From NCBI RefSeq assembly GCF_016860545.1, contig NZ_BNEB01000002.1:992001-1056000 (forward strand): 64,000 nucleotides of DNA, given 5' to 3'. The stretch is from Streptomyces asoensis. Lineage in GTDB: Bacteria > Actinomycetota > Actinomycetes > Streptomycetales > Streptomycetaceae. A program made the translations under genes and the position numbers. This document shows, piece by piece, positions 25,966 to 34,465 of the stretch. Every line of letters begins with the position of its first letter. Position 1 is the stretch's first letter. The notes below the pieces were generated by a model that saw only the letters and a program-made list of their open reading frames with translations, ran no database searches and was not told where the DNA came from.

Positions 25966-26909
25966 GTGCGCCTCCCCTCGCGGCCGGCGACCAGGGAGTC
26001 GACGGAGACCGCGAGCCGGTCCGGGTCGACGGGCGCCCGGTCCTCGACCCGTTCGCCGGCGCCCGGCCGGGCCCGGCTGGTCATCCAGGCGGCCAGGTGG
26101 CGGAAGCACGCCCGCCGGTCGGCCGGGGACAGCGGCGCCCGCCGGATCGCCGAGGCGAAACCCCAGACGTACTCGGCGAGCAGCCGGGGCGTCGGGTGCA
26201 GCGGACCCGCCCGGCGCGGGTCCAGGTTGACGCAGCGGGAGCGCTTGGAAGGGTTCGCCCGCTCGGCCCGGTTGGGGTGGTCTCGGCGGAAGTACAGCAG
26301 TTCCGGAACCTGGTGGAAGCGTCCGTGCAGGGTGATCTCGGCGACGTACGTGCGGTCCGCGTGGTGGTAGCTGTCCATCGGCTTCACCCGGCGCAGCACG
26401 TCGGTCCGCATCACACCGTAGAAGTCGTCGCCGCCGGGCTCGAACAGCAGACTGCGAAAGCGCTCCGGCGCGTGCGGCGAGTCGGTGGCGAGGGTGTACT
26501 CGTAGGGCACCTTCACCCGGCCCTCGCCGTCGATGACCGCCTGGCCGGTGTGCGCGAGGATCATCTCCGGCCGCTCGTCCAGCGCCTCGACGCAGCGCCG
26601 CAGCAGGTCCCGGCCGTACAGGTCGTCGTGCGAGGCCCACTTGAACAGCTCGCCGCGCGACTCGGCGAGGACGAGGTTGTGGTTCGGCGTGGCCCCGATG
26701 TTGCGGGGCAGCCGCAGGTACCGGATGCGCGGGTCCTTCGCCGCGTACCGGCGGCAGACGTCCTCGGTCCCGTCGGTCGAGGCGTTGTCGGAGACGACCA
26801 GCTCGAAGTCCTCGTAGGTCTGGCCGAGCAGGGCGTCGAACGACTCGGCCAGGTACTCCTCGCCGTTGTACACGGGCAGGCCGATGCTCAGCCTGGGACG
26901 GTCGGTCAT
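25962..26909 (-). CDS. Family 2 glycosyltransferase
   Basis: 315 aa, ATG at 26909, ATGA overlaps at both ends. GT-A fold: LSIGLPVYNGEEYL at the start, VVSDNASTDGT with the nucleotide-binding Asp, then FKWASHDDLYGRD, which carries the DxD-like metal site. No membrane helices are seen, so it acts at the cytosolic face on the undecaprenyl-linked repeat unit. The sugar is unknown. It lies between the flippase and the pyruvyl transferase. Confidence 0.9.
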   Translation of the reverse strand: MTDRPRLSIGLPVYNGEEYLAESFDALLGQTYEDFELVVSDNASTDGTEDVCRRYAAKDPRIRYLRLPRNIGATPNHNLVLAESRGELFKWASHDDLYGRDLLRRCVEALDERPEMILAHTGQAVIDGEGRVKVPYEYTLATDSPHAPERFRSLLFEPGGDDFYGVMRTDVLRRVKPMDSYHHADRTYVAEITLHGRFHQVPELLYFRRDHPNRAERANPSKRSRCVNLDPRRAGPLHPTPRLLAEYVWGFASAIRRAPLSPADRRACFRHLAAWMTSRARPGAGERVEDRAPVDPDRLAVSVDSLVAGREGRRT

Positions 26910-28204
26910 GGGGTCCTCACTTCGGGAACGGAGTTGTGGTGCCGCTCGCGCAGGGCGGACCGCAGCTGGAGCCACCACACGGCCGAGCCGCTGACGGTCG
27001 CCGCGGCGACGCCCCAGGCCGAGCCGACCGTGCCGGCCGCGACCGCGCCGCCGAGCCCGCCGCCGACGTAGCCCGCGGAGGCGAACAGCTGGCAGCGCAG
27101 ACTGCGCCGGGCCGCGCCGAGCGCGCGCAGTCCGGCCGCCGCGCCGGTGCCGAGGCCCGCGCCCGCGACGCCGAGGGTGATCGGCAGGATGAGCAGGGAC
27201 GCGGAGTGCCAGACGTCGCCGAGCGCCAGCTCGCCGAGCCGGTCCGGCATCAGCAGCAGCGCCCCGCCCCACAGCAGCGCGCCGGCGGCCTGTCCACCGC
27301 CGAGCATCAGACAGAACGTGCCCAGACGGTGCGGGGCCTGCCGCAGCACCCGTGCCGCCTCCGGGACGGTGACCAGGGACAGCCCCATCAGCACCGCGAG
27401 GAACGGGCCGAGCAGCAGTTCGGCGCCGCGCACCGCCCCCACCGCGCCGACCCCGGCGATCGCGCCGAGCCCGTAGGCCCGCAGCTGGCTCGCGCCGCTG
27501 AGGCTGACGTTCTCGACCAGGTACCGGTAGCCGAGGTCGCGCTGCTCGCGCAGCCAGCCGCGCGCCCCGGTCACCCGGGGCGCGATCCCGGACTGGACCC
27601 ATCCGTACGCGGCGGCCACGGCGGCGGACGCGCCCCAGGCGAGCACGAAGGCCGCCACGCTGCCCACGCGGGCGGCGACGACCATGGCCGGGACGAGCGC
27701 CACACCCCACACGACGTCGTTGACGAACGCCTTGCGGCCGGCGCCGGCGGCGAAGAACGAGAACCGCCACGCGTCCTGGAGCAGCAGCCCCGGCAGCAGG
27801 ACGCCGAGGCAGGCGAAGGCGGGCCCCACCCGGCCGCCGAGCGCCAGCCCGGCCACCAGGCACACCGCGCCGATGACGGTGCCGACGCCGAGCGCGGTAC
27901 CTGTCGAGCGGGCCACCGCCCCTCGCCAGGAGGCGTCCGGCGGGCCGCTGAAGCGCACCACGAGGGGGTCGGTGGCCAGCCCCCGCGAGACGTTGAGCAC
28001 CACGCCGTACGTGACCCAGGCCAGGCTGAACACGCCGAACGCGGTCACCCCCAGCGAGCGGGCCACGTAGATGCCCACCGCGAAGTTGGAGATGCTGGAG
28101 GCCGCCTGGTCGGCCAGCCCCCAGGAGAGCCGGCCGAGGAGGGCCCGCTTGGCGGATCCGGCCGGTGGCGCCGTCGTCTGCGGGGTCCCCTCCCCGGTGG
28201 TCAT
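26906..28204 (-). CDS. Wzx-like polysaccharide flippase
   Basis: 432 aa, ATG at 28204, ATGA overlap with the GT2 gene downstream. About 12-14 hydrophobic helices cover nearly the whole chain. The start LLGRLSWGLADQAASSISNFAVGIYVARSLG is typical of the MATE/oligosaccharide-flippase (MVF) superfamily, and the length is usual for Wzx. It would move the lipid-linked repeat unit across the membrane for the Wzy-like polymerase at 34466. Confidence 0.85.
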   Translation of the reverse strand: MTTGEGTPQTTAPPAGSAKRALLGRLSWGLADQAASSISNFAVGIYVARSLGVTAFGVFSLAWVTYGVVLNVSRGLATDPLVVRFSGPPDASWRGAVARSTGTALGVGTVIGAVCLVAGLALGGRVGPAFACLGVLLPGLLLQDAWRFSFFAAGAGRKAFVNDVVWGVALVPAMVVAARVGSVAAFVLAWGASAAVAAAYGWVQSGIAPRVTGARGWLREQRDLGYRYLVENVSLSGASQLRAYGLGAIAGVGAVGAVRGAELLLGPFLAVLMGLSLVTVPEAARVLRQAPHRLGTFCLMLGGGQAAGALLWGGALLLMPDRLGELALGDVWHSASLLILPITLGVAGAGLGTGAAAGLRALGAARRSLRCQLFASAGYVGGGLGGAVAAGTVGSAWGVAAATVSGSAVWWLQLRSALRERHHNSVPEVRTP

Positions 28205-28209
28205 CGGTC

Positions 28210-29484
28210 TCACGCCTTGATCAGCTCGGCGTCGCGCAGGGCGTCGGCCGCGGCGGCGACGGTGTCGAACGCCAGCCCGGACCGCTCGGCGACGTCCAGC
28301 AGACTGTGCTCGCCGTCGGAGAGGCTGAGCACCCAGAGCATGGCCATCTGGGCCTGCTGGGCGTCGCTGCGGCCGCCGAGCGAGTCGTACAGCCCGCGCC
28401 GGCCCAGCTGCGGCTCGCCGTACGGACTGAGGTTGACGTAGCGCCGGTTGCGGTCGAGGACGGCGAACGCCTCCCGGCACACCGCGAGGGTGTCCTCCAT
28501 CGCCTCGGGAGAGACGAAGTCCGGGTTGTCCGCCGAGGTGTGGTACTCGGGATATCCGGCGTACGGGGTGCGGCCGAGCGAGCCCACACCGAGATCGAAC
28601 CCCGGCGAGCAGTACTGCCGCTCGTCGTAGCCGTACGGCGTGAACTCCTGGATCCGGTGCGGGCGTTCGGAGACCTTCAGCACGTGCCGCAGCACCCTGT
28701 CGATCTCCGCGTCGCCCCGCCTGCTCTGCTTGTACGTCACCTGCCCCCGGTCGCCTGCGCAGGCCAGCACGAGACCGTGCCGGACCCGCTCGACCCGCTC
28801 CGCGTTGCGGGCCAGCCAGGTGATCGCCCCGATGGTTCCCGGCGCGAAGATGAACCGGTAGGTGTAGTACGGCGTCAGCTCGGCCAGCGCCCGCGCCAGG
28901 AACACCGCCACCGCGACACCGGCCAGGTTGTCGTTGGCCAGCGAGGGATGGCAGATGTGACAGGAGACGATCACCTCGTCGGAGACCTGCCCCGGCACCA
29001 CGTGCTCGGCGTAGGTGAGGTGGCCGTCGGCGAGCGTGGAGTCGATGCGCACCTCGTACTCGCCGTCCGGCATCGCGTCCAGCGTCTCCTGCGCCAGGCA
29101 GAAGCCCCACTGCGGCTTGTAGTAACTGGTGCGGTACGGCACCCAGGACGGGTGGTCCGGCAGGGTGTGCAGGTGCTCGCGCAGCTCGGCCAGCGGCATG
29201 GTCGCCGACACCGGCACGCTGTAGCCGAGCACGTGCAGGCTGGACGCGGCGAAGTCGACGACCCGGTGCCCGTCGGGGCCGGCGACGTACGCGTCCCGGA
29301 TGTTCCACTCCTGCGGCACCGTCCAGTCGAGCACCCGGGTCCCGGTCGGCACCTCGTGCACCCGCAGCGGGACGTACTCGCCCACGATGTCCAGGGTGGC
29401 ACGCACACCGTCACCGGTGATGCTCCGGCACAGCGGGTACAACCGCTCCACCAGCGCGTGCATCTCCTCCCCGGGCGTGGTCAT
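28210..29484 (-). CDS. DUF4910 / DUF2172 aminopeptidase-like protein
   Basis: 424 aa from the ATG at 29484, whose ATGA overlaps the upstream stop. The opening (ALVERLYPLCRSITGDGVR) and HEVPTGTRVLDW are typical of the DUF2172/DUF4910 family, which has an M28-peptidase-like core. Candidate zinc ligands lie in CHICHPSLANDN (His176, His179, Asp185) and in EYHTSADNPDFV; a winged-helix-like tail (about 360-424) follows. Family members sit in polysaccharide and natural-product clusters and have no settled reaction. No signal peptide. In this place it is more probably a hydrolase or acyltransferase working on an amino-sugar intermediate than a protease. Confidence 0.8.
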   Translation of the reverse strand: MTTPGEEMHALVERLYPLCRSITGDGVRATLDIVGEYVPLRVHEVPTGTRVLDWTVPQEWNIRDAYVAGPDGHRVVDFAASSLHVLGYSVPVSATMPLAELREHLHTLPDHPSWVPYRTSYYKPQWGFCLAQETLDAMPDGEYEVRIDSTLADGHLTYAEHVVPGQVSDEVIVSCHICHPSLANDNLAGVAVAVFLARALAELTPYYTYRFIFAPGTIGAITWLARNAERVERVRHGLVLACAGDRGQVTYKQSRRGDAEIDRVLRHVLKVSERPHRIQEFTPYGYDERQYCSPGFDLGVGSLGRTPYAGYPEYHTSADNPDFVSPEAMEDTLAVCREAFAVLDRNRRYVNLSPYGEPQLGRRGLYDSLGGRSDAQQAQMAMLWVLSLSDGEHSLLDVAERSGLAFDTVAAAADALRDAELIKA

Positions 29485-30506
29485 CGGCGCCACCGCAGGG
29501 TGTCGTCGACGGAGCCCGCCTCGGACGCCGCGCGCAGCACGGCCAGCCGGGTGAAGCGCCGCTCGAAGTCCTCGCGGGTCAGGCCGTGCTCACGGTAGGC
29601 GTCGGCGAGTTCGAGAGCCCCCCGCTTCACCGTCCACTCGCACTCGAAACCGGGGATCGCCGCGCGGAACCGGGAGAAGTCCACCCGGTAGGACCGCGGA
29701 TCGGCGCCGTTCTCCCCGGTGATCACCACCTTCGCGCCGGACACCGCCTCGGCGACCTGCTCGGCGATCTCGGCGACCGTGACGTTGTTGGTCTCGCTGC
29801 CGATGTTGAACGCCCGGTCGTGCACCGCCTCGCGCGGCGCGGTCAGCGTGGCCGTGAAGGCCCGCGCGATGTCGGCGGCGTGCACCAGCGGGCGCCAGGG
29901 CGTGCCGTCGGACAGGACGAGCACCTCGCCGGAGAGCAGGGCGTGGCCCACCAGGTTGTTCAGCACGATGTCGGCGCGCAGCCGGGGCGAGTAGCCGAAG
30001 GCGGTGGCGTTGCGCATGTACACCGGGGTGAAGTCGCCGTCGGCGAGCTGGTGCAGGTCGTCCTCCACCCGCACCTTGGACTCCGCGTACGGCGTCACCG
30101 GCCGCAGCGGGGCGTCCTCCGCCACCAGCTCGTCGCCGCCGGCGGCGCCGTAGACGGAGCACGTCGACGCGTACAGGAAGCGCCGCACCCCGGCCTCGCG
30201 GGCCAGCCGGGCGAGGCGCACGGACGCGTGGTGGTTGATGTCGTAGGTGAGCTCCGGCGCCAGCGACCCCAGCGGGTCGTTGGACAGCGCGGCCAGGTGG
30301 ATCACGGCGTCCACCCCGGCCACGTGCTCGGCCGTGACGTCGCGCAGGTCGACCCGCGGCCCGGGCGGGTCGGCGGGCGCCGGTCCCAGCACGCAGTCGG
30401 CGAACAGGCCGGCGTCGAGACCGACGACCTCGTGCCCGGCGGCCGCGAGGACCGGGGCCATCACGGTGCCCAGATAGCCCTGGTGTCCGGTCAGCAGTAC
30501 GCGCAA
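29481..30506 (-). CDS. NAD-dependent sugar epimerase/dehydratase (extended SDR)
   Basis: 341 aa, ATG at 30506. The Rossmann motif GHQGYLG is at residues 7-13; HLAALSNDP and YASTCSVYG follow, then the catalytic pair YxxxK in PYAESKVRVE. The middle Thr-Asp-Glu of true 4,6-dehydratases is absent (STCS instead), so this is an epimerase or reductase rather than a dehydratase. MRNATAFGYSPRLR and RPLVHAADIARA mark the sugar-nucleotide domain. The substrate is probably the NDP-sugar made by the cytidylyltransferase-like gene three positions upstream. Confidence 0.87.
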   Translation of the reverse strand: MRVLLTGHQGYLGTVMAPVLAAAGHEVVGLDAGLFADCVLGPAPADPPGPRVDLRDVTAEHVAGVDAVIHLAALSNDPLGSLAPELTYDINHHASVRLARLAREAGVRRFLYASTCSVYGAAGGDELVAEDAPLRPVTPYAESKVRVEDDLHQLADGDFTPVYMRNATAFGYSPRLRADIVLNNLVGHALLSGEVLVLSDGTPWRPLVHAADIARAFTATLTAPREAVHDRAFNIGSETNNVTVAEIAEQVAEAVSGAKVVITGENGADPRSYRVDFSRFRAAIPGFECEWTVKRGALELADAYREHGLTREDFERRFTRLAVLRAASEAGSVDDTLRWRR

Positions 30507-30509
30507 GGT

Positions 30510-31157
30510 TCATTCCCCCAGGTCGAGAGTGAGTTTGGTGACGGCGAACGCCTCGGCGTAGCGCGTCTGGCTTTCGATGCCGCGGATCCGGGCCAGCCCG
30601 AGGAAGGCCTCCCGGTCGTACCAGGGCCGGTGCCGCTGCGAGGCGTAGTGCTCCTGGAGCAGCCGCACCTTCTCCTCGGCGATCTCGTCGGACAGCGGCT
30701 GGTACGCCGTCGGACGGCCGAGGTCGCCGTCCCACTTGACGATCTCGTAGCCGAGCACGAGGTGGTCGCGGAACGCCGTGGGCACCAGCTTCGCCAGGCC
30801 GCGGTGGTCCTGGTGCGCGTCCTCGGTGCGCGGGGCGAGCACGAGTCCGGGGTCCGTCTGCGCGCGGAGCTCCTCCACCGCCGCCTTGGCCTCCTCCCAG
30901 TGCGCGGGCAGCCGGCCGTCCGGCAGCTTGTGCACGGTCAGCCGCAGGTCGGCGCCCGGGCAGAAGGCGGCGAGCGCGGCCCGCTCCTCCTGCTCCCGCT
31001 CGCCGCCCCCGCCGGTGAGCACCAGCGCGTCGACCCGGATGCCCGGCCGCGCCCGGCACAGCGTCAGCAGGGTGCCGCCGGCGCCGATGGCGATGTCGTC
31101 GCAGTGCGCGCCCACCGCGACGATCCGGTCGAGGCGCCCGGCCCCGAGCCGGATCAC
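30510..31157 (-). CDS. PIG-L family deacetylase
   Basis: 215 aa from a GTG at 31157, giving a GTGA overlap with the upstream gene. The first zinc motif is AHCDDIAIGAGGTL (family AHxDD, Asp general base) and the second is DAHQDHRGL (HxDH-like). From the family: zinc-dependent removal of an N-acetyl group from a sugar such as GlcNAc-PI, GlcNAc-Ins or a glycoside. Together with the class III aminotransferase and the DUF4910 gene it suggests that the polymer carries an amino sugar whose N-acyl group is changed. Cytosolic. Confidence 0.87.
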   Translation of the reverse strand: MIRLGAGRLDRIVAVGAHCDDIAIGAGGTLLTLCRARPGIRVDALVLTGGGGEREQEERAALAAFCPGADLRLTVHKLPDGRLPAHWEEAKAAVEELRAQTDPGLVLAPRTEDAHQDHRGLAKLVPTAFRDHLVLGYEIVKWDGDLGRPTAYQPLSDEIAEEKVRLLQEHYASQRHRPWYDREAFLGLARIRGIESQTRYAEAFAVTKLTLDLGE

Positions 31158-31960
31158 GCTCCCGCTCCGGCGCCGGCCGTCGCGCCGGCCCGTTCCCACA
31201 CGGCCCACGGGCGGTCCCCGCGGGTGTAGGCGTCGTCGAGCGCGGCGCGTTCCTTCACGGTGTCGGTCGGCTTCCAGAACCCGCGGTGCTGGTGGGCCAC
31301 CAGCCGTCCCTGCTTGGCCAGTTGGGCGCAGCCGTCGGCGACCAGGTCCCCGTTCTCCGGGATGTGGTCGAAGACCTCCTGGCGGAGCACGAAATAGCCG
31401 CCGTTCTCCCACAGCGGCATGTCGCTCACCGCGGTGATGCCCCCGACCAGGCCGTCCTCGCCCAGGTCCACGCAGTGGAACGAGGACTGCGGCGGCACCA
31501 CCATCATCGACGCGCCGGCGTCGCGCCGGGCGAAGTTGGCGATCATCTCCGGCAGCGGGGCGTCGGTCAGCACGTCGGCGTAGTTGGCGAGGAACATCTC
31601 GTCGCCGTCCAGGTGGTGCCGCACCCGGCGCAGCCGTTCACCGATCGGCGACTCGATGCCGGTCTGCGCGAACGTGATCGTCCAGTCGGCTATGTCGGTG
31701 GACAGCAGCTCGGTGCGCCCGCCGCGCAGCACGAAGTCGTTGGACGTGGTCTCCTCGTAGTTGAGGAAGAAGTCCTTGATGTGGTGCGCCCCGTAGCCGA
31801 GGCACAGGACGAACTCCTTGTGCCCGAAGTGCGCGTAGTAGCGCATGACGTGCCAGATCAGCGGCCGGGGGCCGACCATCGCCATCGGCTTGGGCACGTC
31901 GTCGGACGATCCGTTGCGCATCCGCATCCCGTAACCGCCGCAGAACAGTACGACCTTCAC
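31154..31960 (-). CDS. Sugar-1-phosphate nucleotidyltransferase, RfbF (CDP-glucose synthase)-like
   Basis: 268 aa from a GTG at 31960 with a GTGA overlap. The NTP-binding N-terminus reads VVLFCGGYGMRMR (family GGxGTRL), followed by PKPMAMVGPRPLIWHVMRYYAHFG and GERLRRVRHHL, a run very like glucose-1-phosphate cytidylyltransferase. The Asp of YADVLTD and the Lys of FWKPTDTVKE are in the expected places. The final residues are an Ala/Gly tail. Usual family reaction: CTP plus Glc-1-P to CDP-glucose. No CDP-glucose 4,6-dehydratase is present, so the substrate could be another hexose-1-phosphate. Confidence 0.82.
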   Translation of the reverse strand: MKVVLFCGGYGMRMRNGSSDDVPKPMAMVGPRPLIWHVMRYYAHFGHKEFVLCLGYGAHHIKDFFLNYEETTSNDFVLRGGRTELLSTDIADWTITFAQTGIESPIGERLRRVRHHLDGDEMFLANYADVLTDAPLPEMIANFARRDAGASMMVVPPQSSFHCVDLGEDGLVGGITAVSDMPLWENGGYFVLRQEVFDHIPENGDLVADGCAQLAKQGRLVAHQHRGFWKPTDTVKERAALDDAYTRGDRPWAVWERAGATAGAGAGA

Positions 31961-33192
31961 GACTCGACCTCGACAATGCTCAGTTCCGGTATGGGGAAGA
32001 CCAGCCGGCCGCCCCACTCGTGCACGTAGGACAACTGCTCCACCAGCTCGTCGCGCAGGTTCCACGGCAGGACGAGCACGTAGTCCGGCCGGTCGGCGGC
32101 GATCCGCTCGGGCGGCAGGATCGGGATGCGGGTGCCCGGCGTGAACCTGCCGTGCTTGTAGGGGTTGCGGTCGACCGTGTACGCCAGCAGGTCGGGCCGG
32201 ATGCCGCAGTGGTTGAGCAGGGTGTTGCCCTTGCCGGGAGCGCCGTAGCCGACGACCGTCTCGCCGCGCTCGGCCGCGTCGATGAGGAACCGCAGCAGAT
32301 CGCGGCGCACCTTGGCCACCCGGGCGGAGAACTCGGTGTACCCGGACAGCTCCTGGAGTCCGGCGGCCTTCTCCCGGGCCAGCACGTCGGCCACCCGCGC
32401 GGTAGGCTCGCCGGCCACCTCGGCCGGCCGCGCCCACAGCCGGATCGAGCCGCCGTGGGTGGGCAGCAGCTCGACGTCCACGAGCGCGAGTCCGCCGCTC
32501 GCCAGCGCCCGGATCGCGGAGTCGACCGTGTAGTACTGGAAGTGCTCGTGGTAGATCGTGTCGTACTGGTTCTCCTCGATCAGGGTCAGCAGGTGCTGCA
32601 CCTCGACGGAGACCCAGCCGTCGTCGGCCACCAGGGCGCGCAGCCCTCGAGTGAACCCGACCACGTCGGGGATGTGCGCGTACACGTTGTTGGCCACGAC
32701 CAGGTTCGCCGGGCCGTGCTCGGCACGGACGGCCGCACCGGTCTCGGGGCTCAGGAACTCCGTGAGCGTGGGCACGCCCGCGTCCCGGGCCGCCGCGCCG
32801 ACGTTCACCGACGGTTCGATGCCCAGGCAGCGGATCCCGCGGTCCACCACGTGCTTCAGCAGATAGCCGTCGTTGCTGGCGACCTCGACCACGAAGGCGT
32901 CGGCGCCCAGCCCCAGCCGCTCCACGGCGCCGGCGACGAACGTGCGGGCGTGCTCCACCCACGAGGTCGAGAAGGAGGAGAAGTACGCGTACTCCTTGAA
33001 CGTCTCCTCGGGCGTGATCAGCGGCGGGATCTGCGCGAGCCGGCAGTCGGTGCAGATCCGCAGGTGCAGCGGGTACGCCGGTTCGGGCAGGTCGAGTCGG
33101 TCCGCGGAGAGGAAGCTCTCGCACGGCGGGGTCGCCCCCAGGTCGACGACGCTCTCCAGCGCCCCCGAGCCGCAGAGTCGGCATCGTGTCAT
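31957..33192 (-). CDS. Sugar C-methyltransferase (Methyltransf_13/14 type)
   Basis: 411 aa, ATG at 33192, ATGA and GTGA overlaps on both sides. Three parts: an N-terminal zinc-finger-like domain (CRLCGSG near residue 4, CTDCRLAQ near 47), a SAM-binding core (VVEVASNDGYLL near 103), and a C-terminal domain with YGAPGKGNTLLNHCG and YVLVLPWNLRDE. This is the build of TylC3/EryBIII-type NDP-4-keto-6-deoxysugar 3-C-methyltransferases. YHEHFQYY contains the Tyr/His/Glu side chains proposed for catalysis in that family. It predicts a branched, C-methylated sugar in the polymer. Confidence 0.88.
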   Translation of the reverse strand: MTRCRLCGSGALESVVDLGATPPCESFLSADRLDLPEPAYPLHLRICTDCRLAQIPPLITPEETFKEYAYFSSFSTSWVEHARTFVAGAVERLGLGADAFVVEVASNDGYLLKHVVDRGIRCLGIEPSVNVGAAARDAGVPTLTEFLSPETGAAVRAEHGPANLVVANNVYAHIPDVVGFTRGLRALVADDGWVSVEVQHLLTLIEENQYDTIYHEHFQYYTVDSAIRALASGGLALVDVELLPTHGGSIRLWARPAEVAGEPTARVADVLAREKAAGLQELSGYTEFSARVAKVRRDLLRFLIDAAERGETVVGYGAPGKGNTLLNHCGIRPDLLAYTVDRNPYKHGRFTPGTRIPILPPERIAADRPDYVLVLPWNLRDELVEQLSYVHEWGGRLVFPIPELSIVEVES

Positions 33193-34463
33193 CTACTGCC
33201 CCCATCCCGCTCGCGCCGGTGCTCCCGGCGCGGGCCAGTGCTGTGTTCCCCTACCGGCTGCGGGCCTTCCCCGCCGCCGGACCGCACCGCGATCGCGGCG
33301 CGGTACCCCTCCACCAGGCGCTCCAGGCCGACGGCCGGGCTGAAGCCCTGCTCGTAACGGCGCCGGGCCGCCCGGCCCATCTCCTGGTTGTGCGCCGGCC
33401 CGGCCGTGATCCGGCGCAGGCAGGACGCGAGCGAGGCGCTGTCGCCCGGCCGGTGCAGCAGCCCGGTCACCCCGTCGTCGACCAGTTCGACGAACGCGCC
33501 GTGACCGGCGGCGACGGTCGGGACCCCCGCAGCCATGGCCTCCACGACCACCAGGCCGAAAGCCTCCAGCCAGGTCGAGGGGGCCACCACGGCGGCCGAG
33601 CGCGCGAGGGCGCGCCGGCACTCCTGCGGGTCGTACAGACCGGCGTAGCGCACGTCGTCGCGGCCCGCCGCCCAGGCGGTGACCTCGCGCTCCAGCGGCC
33701 CCGCGCCGGCGATCACGAGCGGCAGGCCCACACCGCCCTCGCGGGCGAGTTCGTCCCACGCGGCCATGAGCAGCCGCACTCCCTTGGCCTCTGCCAGCCG
33801 GCCGAGGAAGAGCAGGTGTTCCCCGTCGCCCTCCCGCCGCACCCCCGGTTCGGGCACGAAGTTGTGCTTCACCGCCAGCCGTTCGGCCGGCATGCCGGCC
33901 CCCACCAGGACGTCGCGCTGCGCGGCGGAGATGCAGAAGAACCGCTCCACGCCGGACCACCACCGCCGCCGGTTGACGGACAGGCCGACCGCGAGCGGCA
34001 CCGTCGCCAGCCGGGAACCGCGGTAGCAGCCGTGCCGGACGGCGGGCAGCGGGGTGGCCCCCACGCACTCGGTGCAGGGCCGGCCGTCGCGTTGCAGCGT
34101 GCCGGGCGGGCAGACCTGGGTGTAGTTGTGCAGCGTGGCGACGGCGGGCACTCCGGCGTCCGCGCAGGCGGCCAGCACCGCGGGGGACAGCAGCGGGAAG
34201 ACGTTGTGCACGTGCACCACGTCCGGCCGCTCGGCGCGCAGCCGGGCCGCGAGTTCCTTGCGGACGGCCGGGTTCCACGGCACCAGCAGCGGCACCGCGG
34301 CCTTCGCCGGCAGGGAGCGGGCGGCGATGGAGTCGCTGCGCCGCTCGAAGACCCCGACCCGGTGGCCGGCCTCGCGCAGCAGCGCCGTCTCCTGGTCGAC
34401 GACCTTGTTCTCCCCGCTCGGCTGTGCCGAGGAGTAGTGGTTGTGCACCACGAGGACGTGCAT
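33189..34463 (-). CDS. Family 4 glycosyltransferase
   Basis: 424 aa, ATG at 34463 behind GGAGGTGA. GT-B fold: HVLVVHNHYSSAQPSGENKV at the start (acceptor side), VHVHNVFPLLSP, LLFLGRLAEAKGVRLL, then the donor Ex7E motif in LEAFGLVVVEAMAAG near residue 300. A Cys-rich segment (CPPGTLQRDGRPCTEC, later HGC) is found in many GT4 enzymes that act with polysaccharide clusters. The tail is Arg-rich. Donor and acceptor are unknown. Confidence 0.9.
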   Translation of the reverse strand: MHVLVVHNHYSSAQPSGENKVVDQETALLREAGHRVGVFERRSDSIAARSLPAKAAVPLLVPWNPAVRKELAARLRAERPDVVHVHNVFPLLSPAVLAACADAGVPAVATLHNYTQVCPPGTLQRDGRPCTECVGATPLPAVRHGCYRGSRLATVPLAVGLSVNRRRWWSGVERFFCISAAQRDVLVGAGMPAERLAVKHNFVPEPGVRREGDGEHLLFLGRLAEAKGVRLLMAAWDELAREGGVGLPLVIAGAGPLEREVTAWAAGRDDVRYAGLYDPQECRRALARSAAVVAPSTWLEAFGLVVVEAMAAGVPTVAAGHGAFVELVDDGVTGLLHRPGDSASLASCLRRITAGPAHNQEMGRAARRRYEQGFSPAVGLERLVEGYRAAIAVRSGGGEGPQPVGEHSTGPRREHRRERDGGSR

Positions 34464-34465
34464 GC

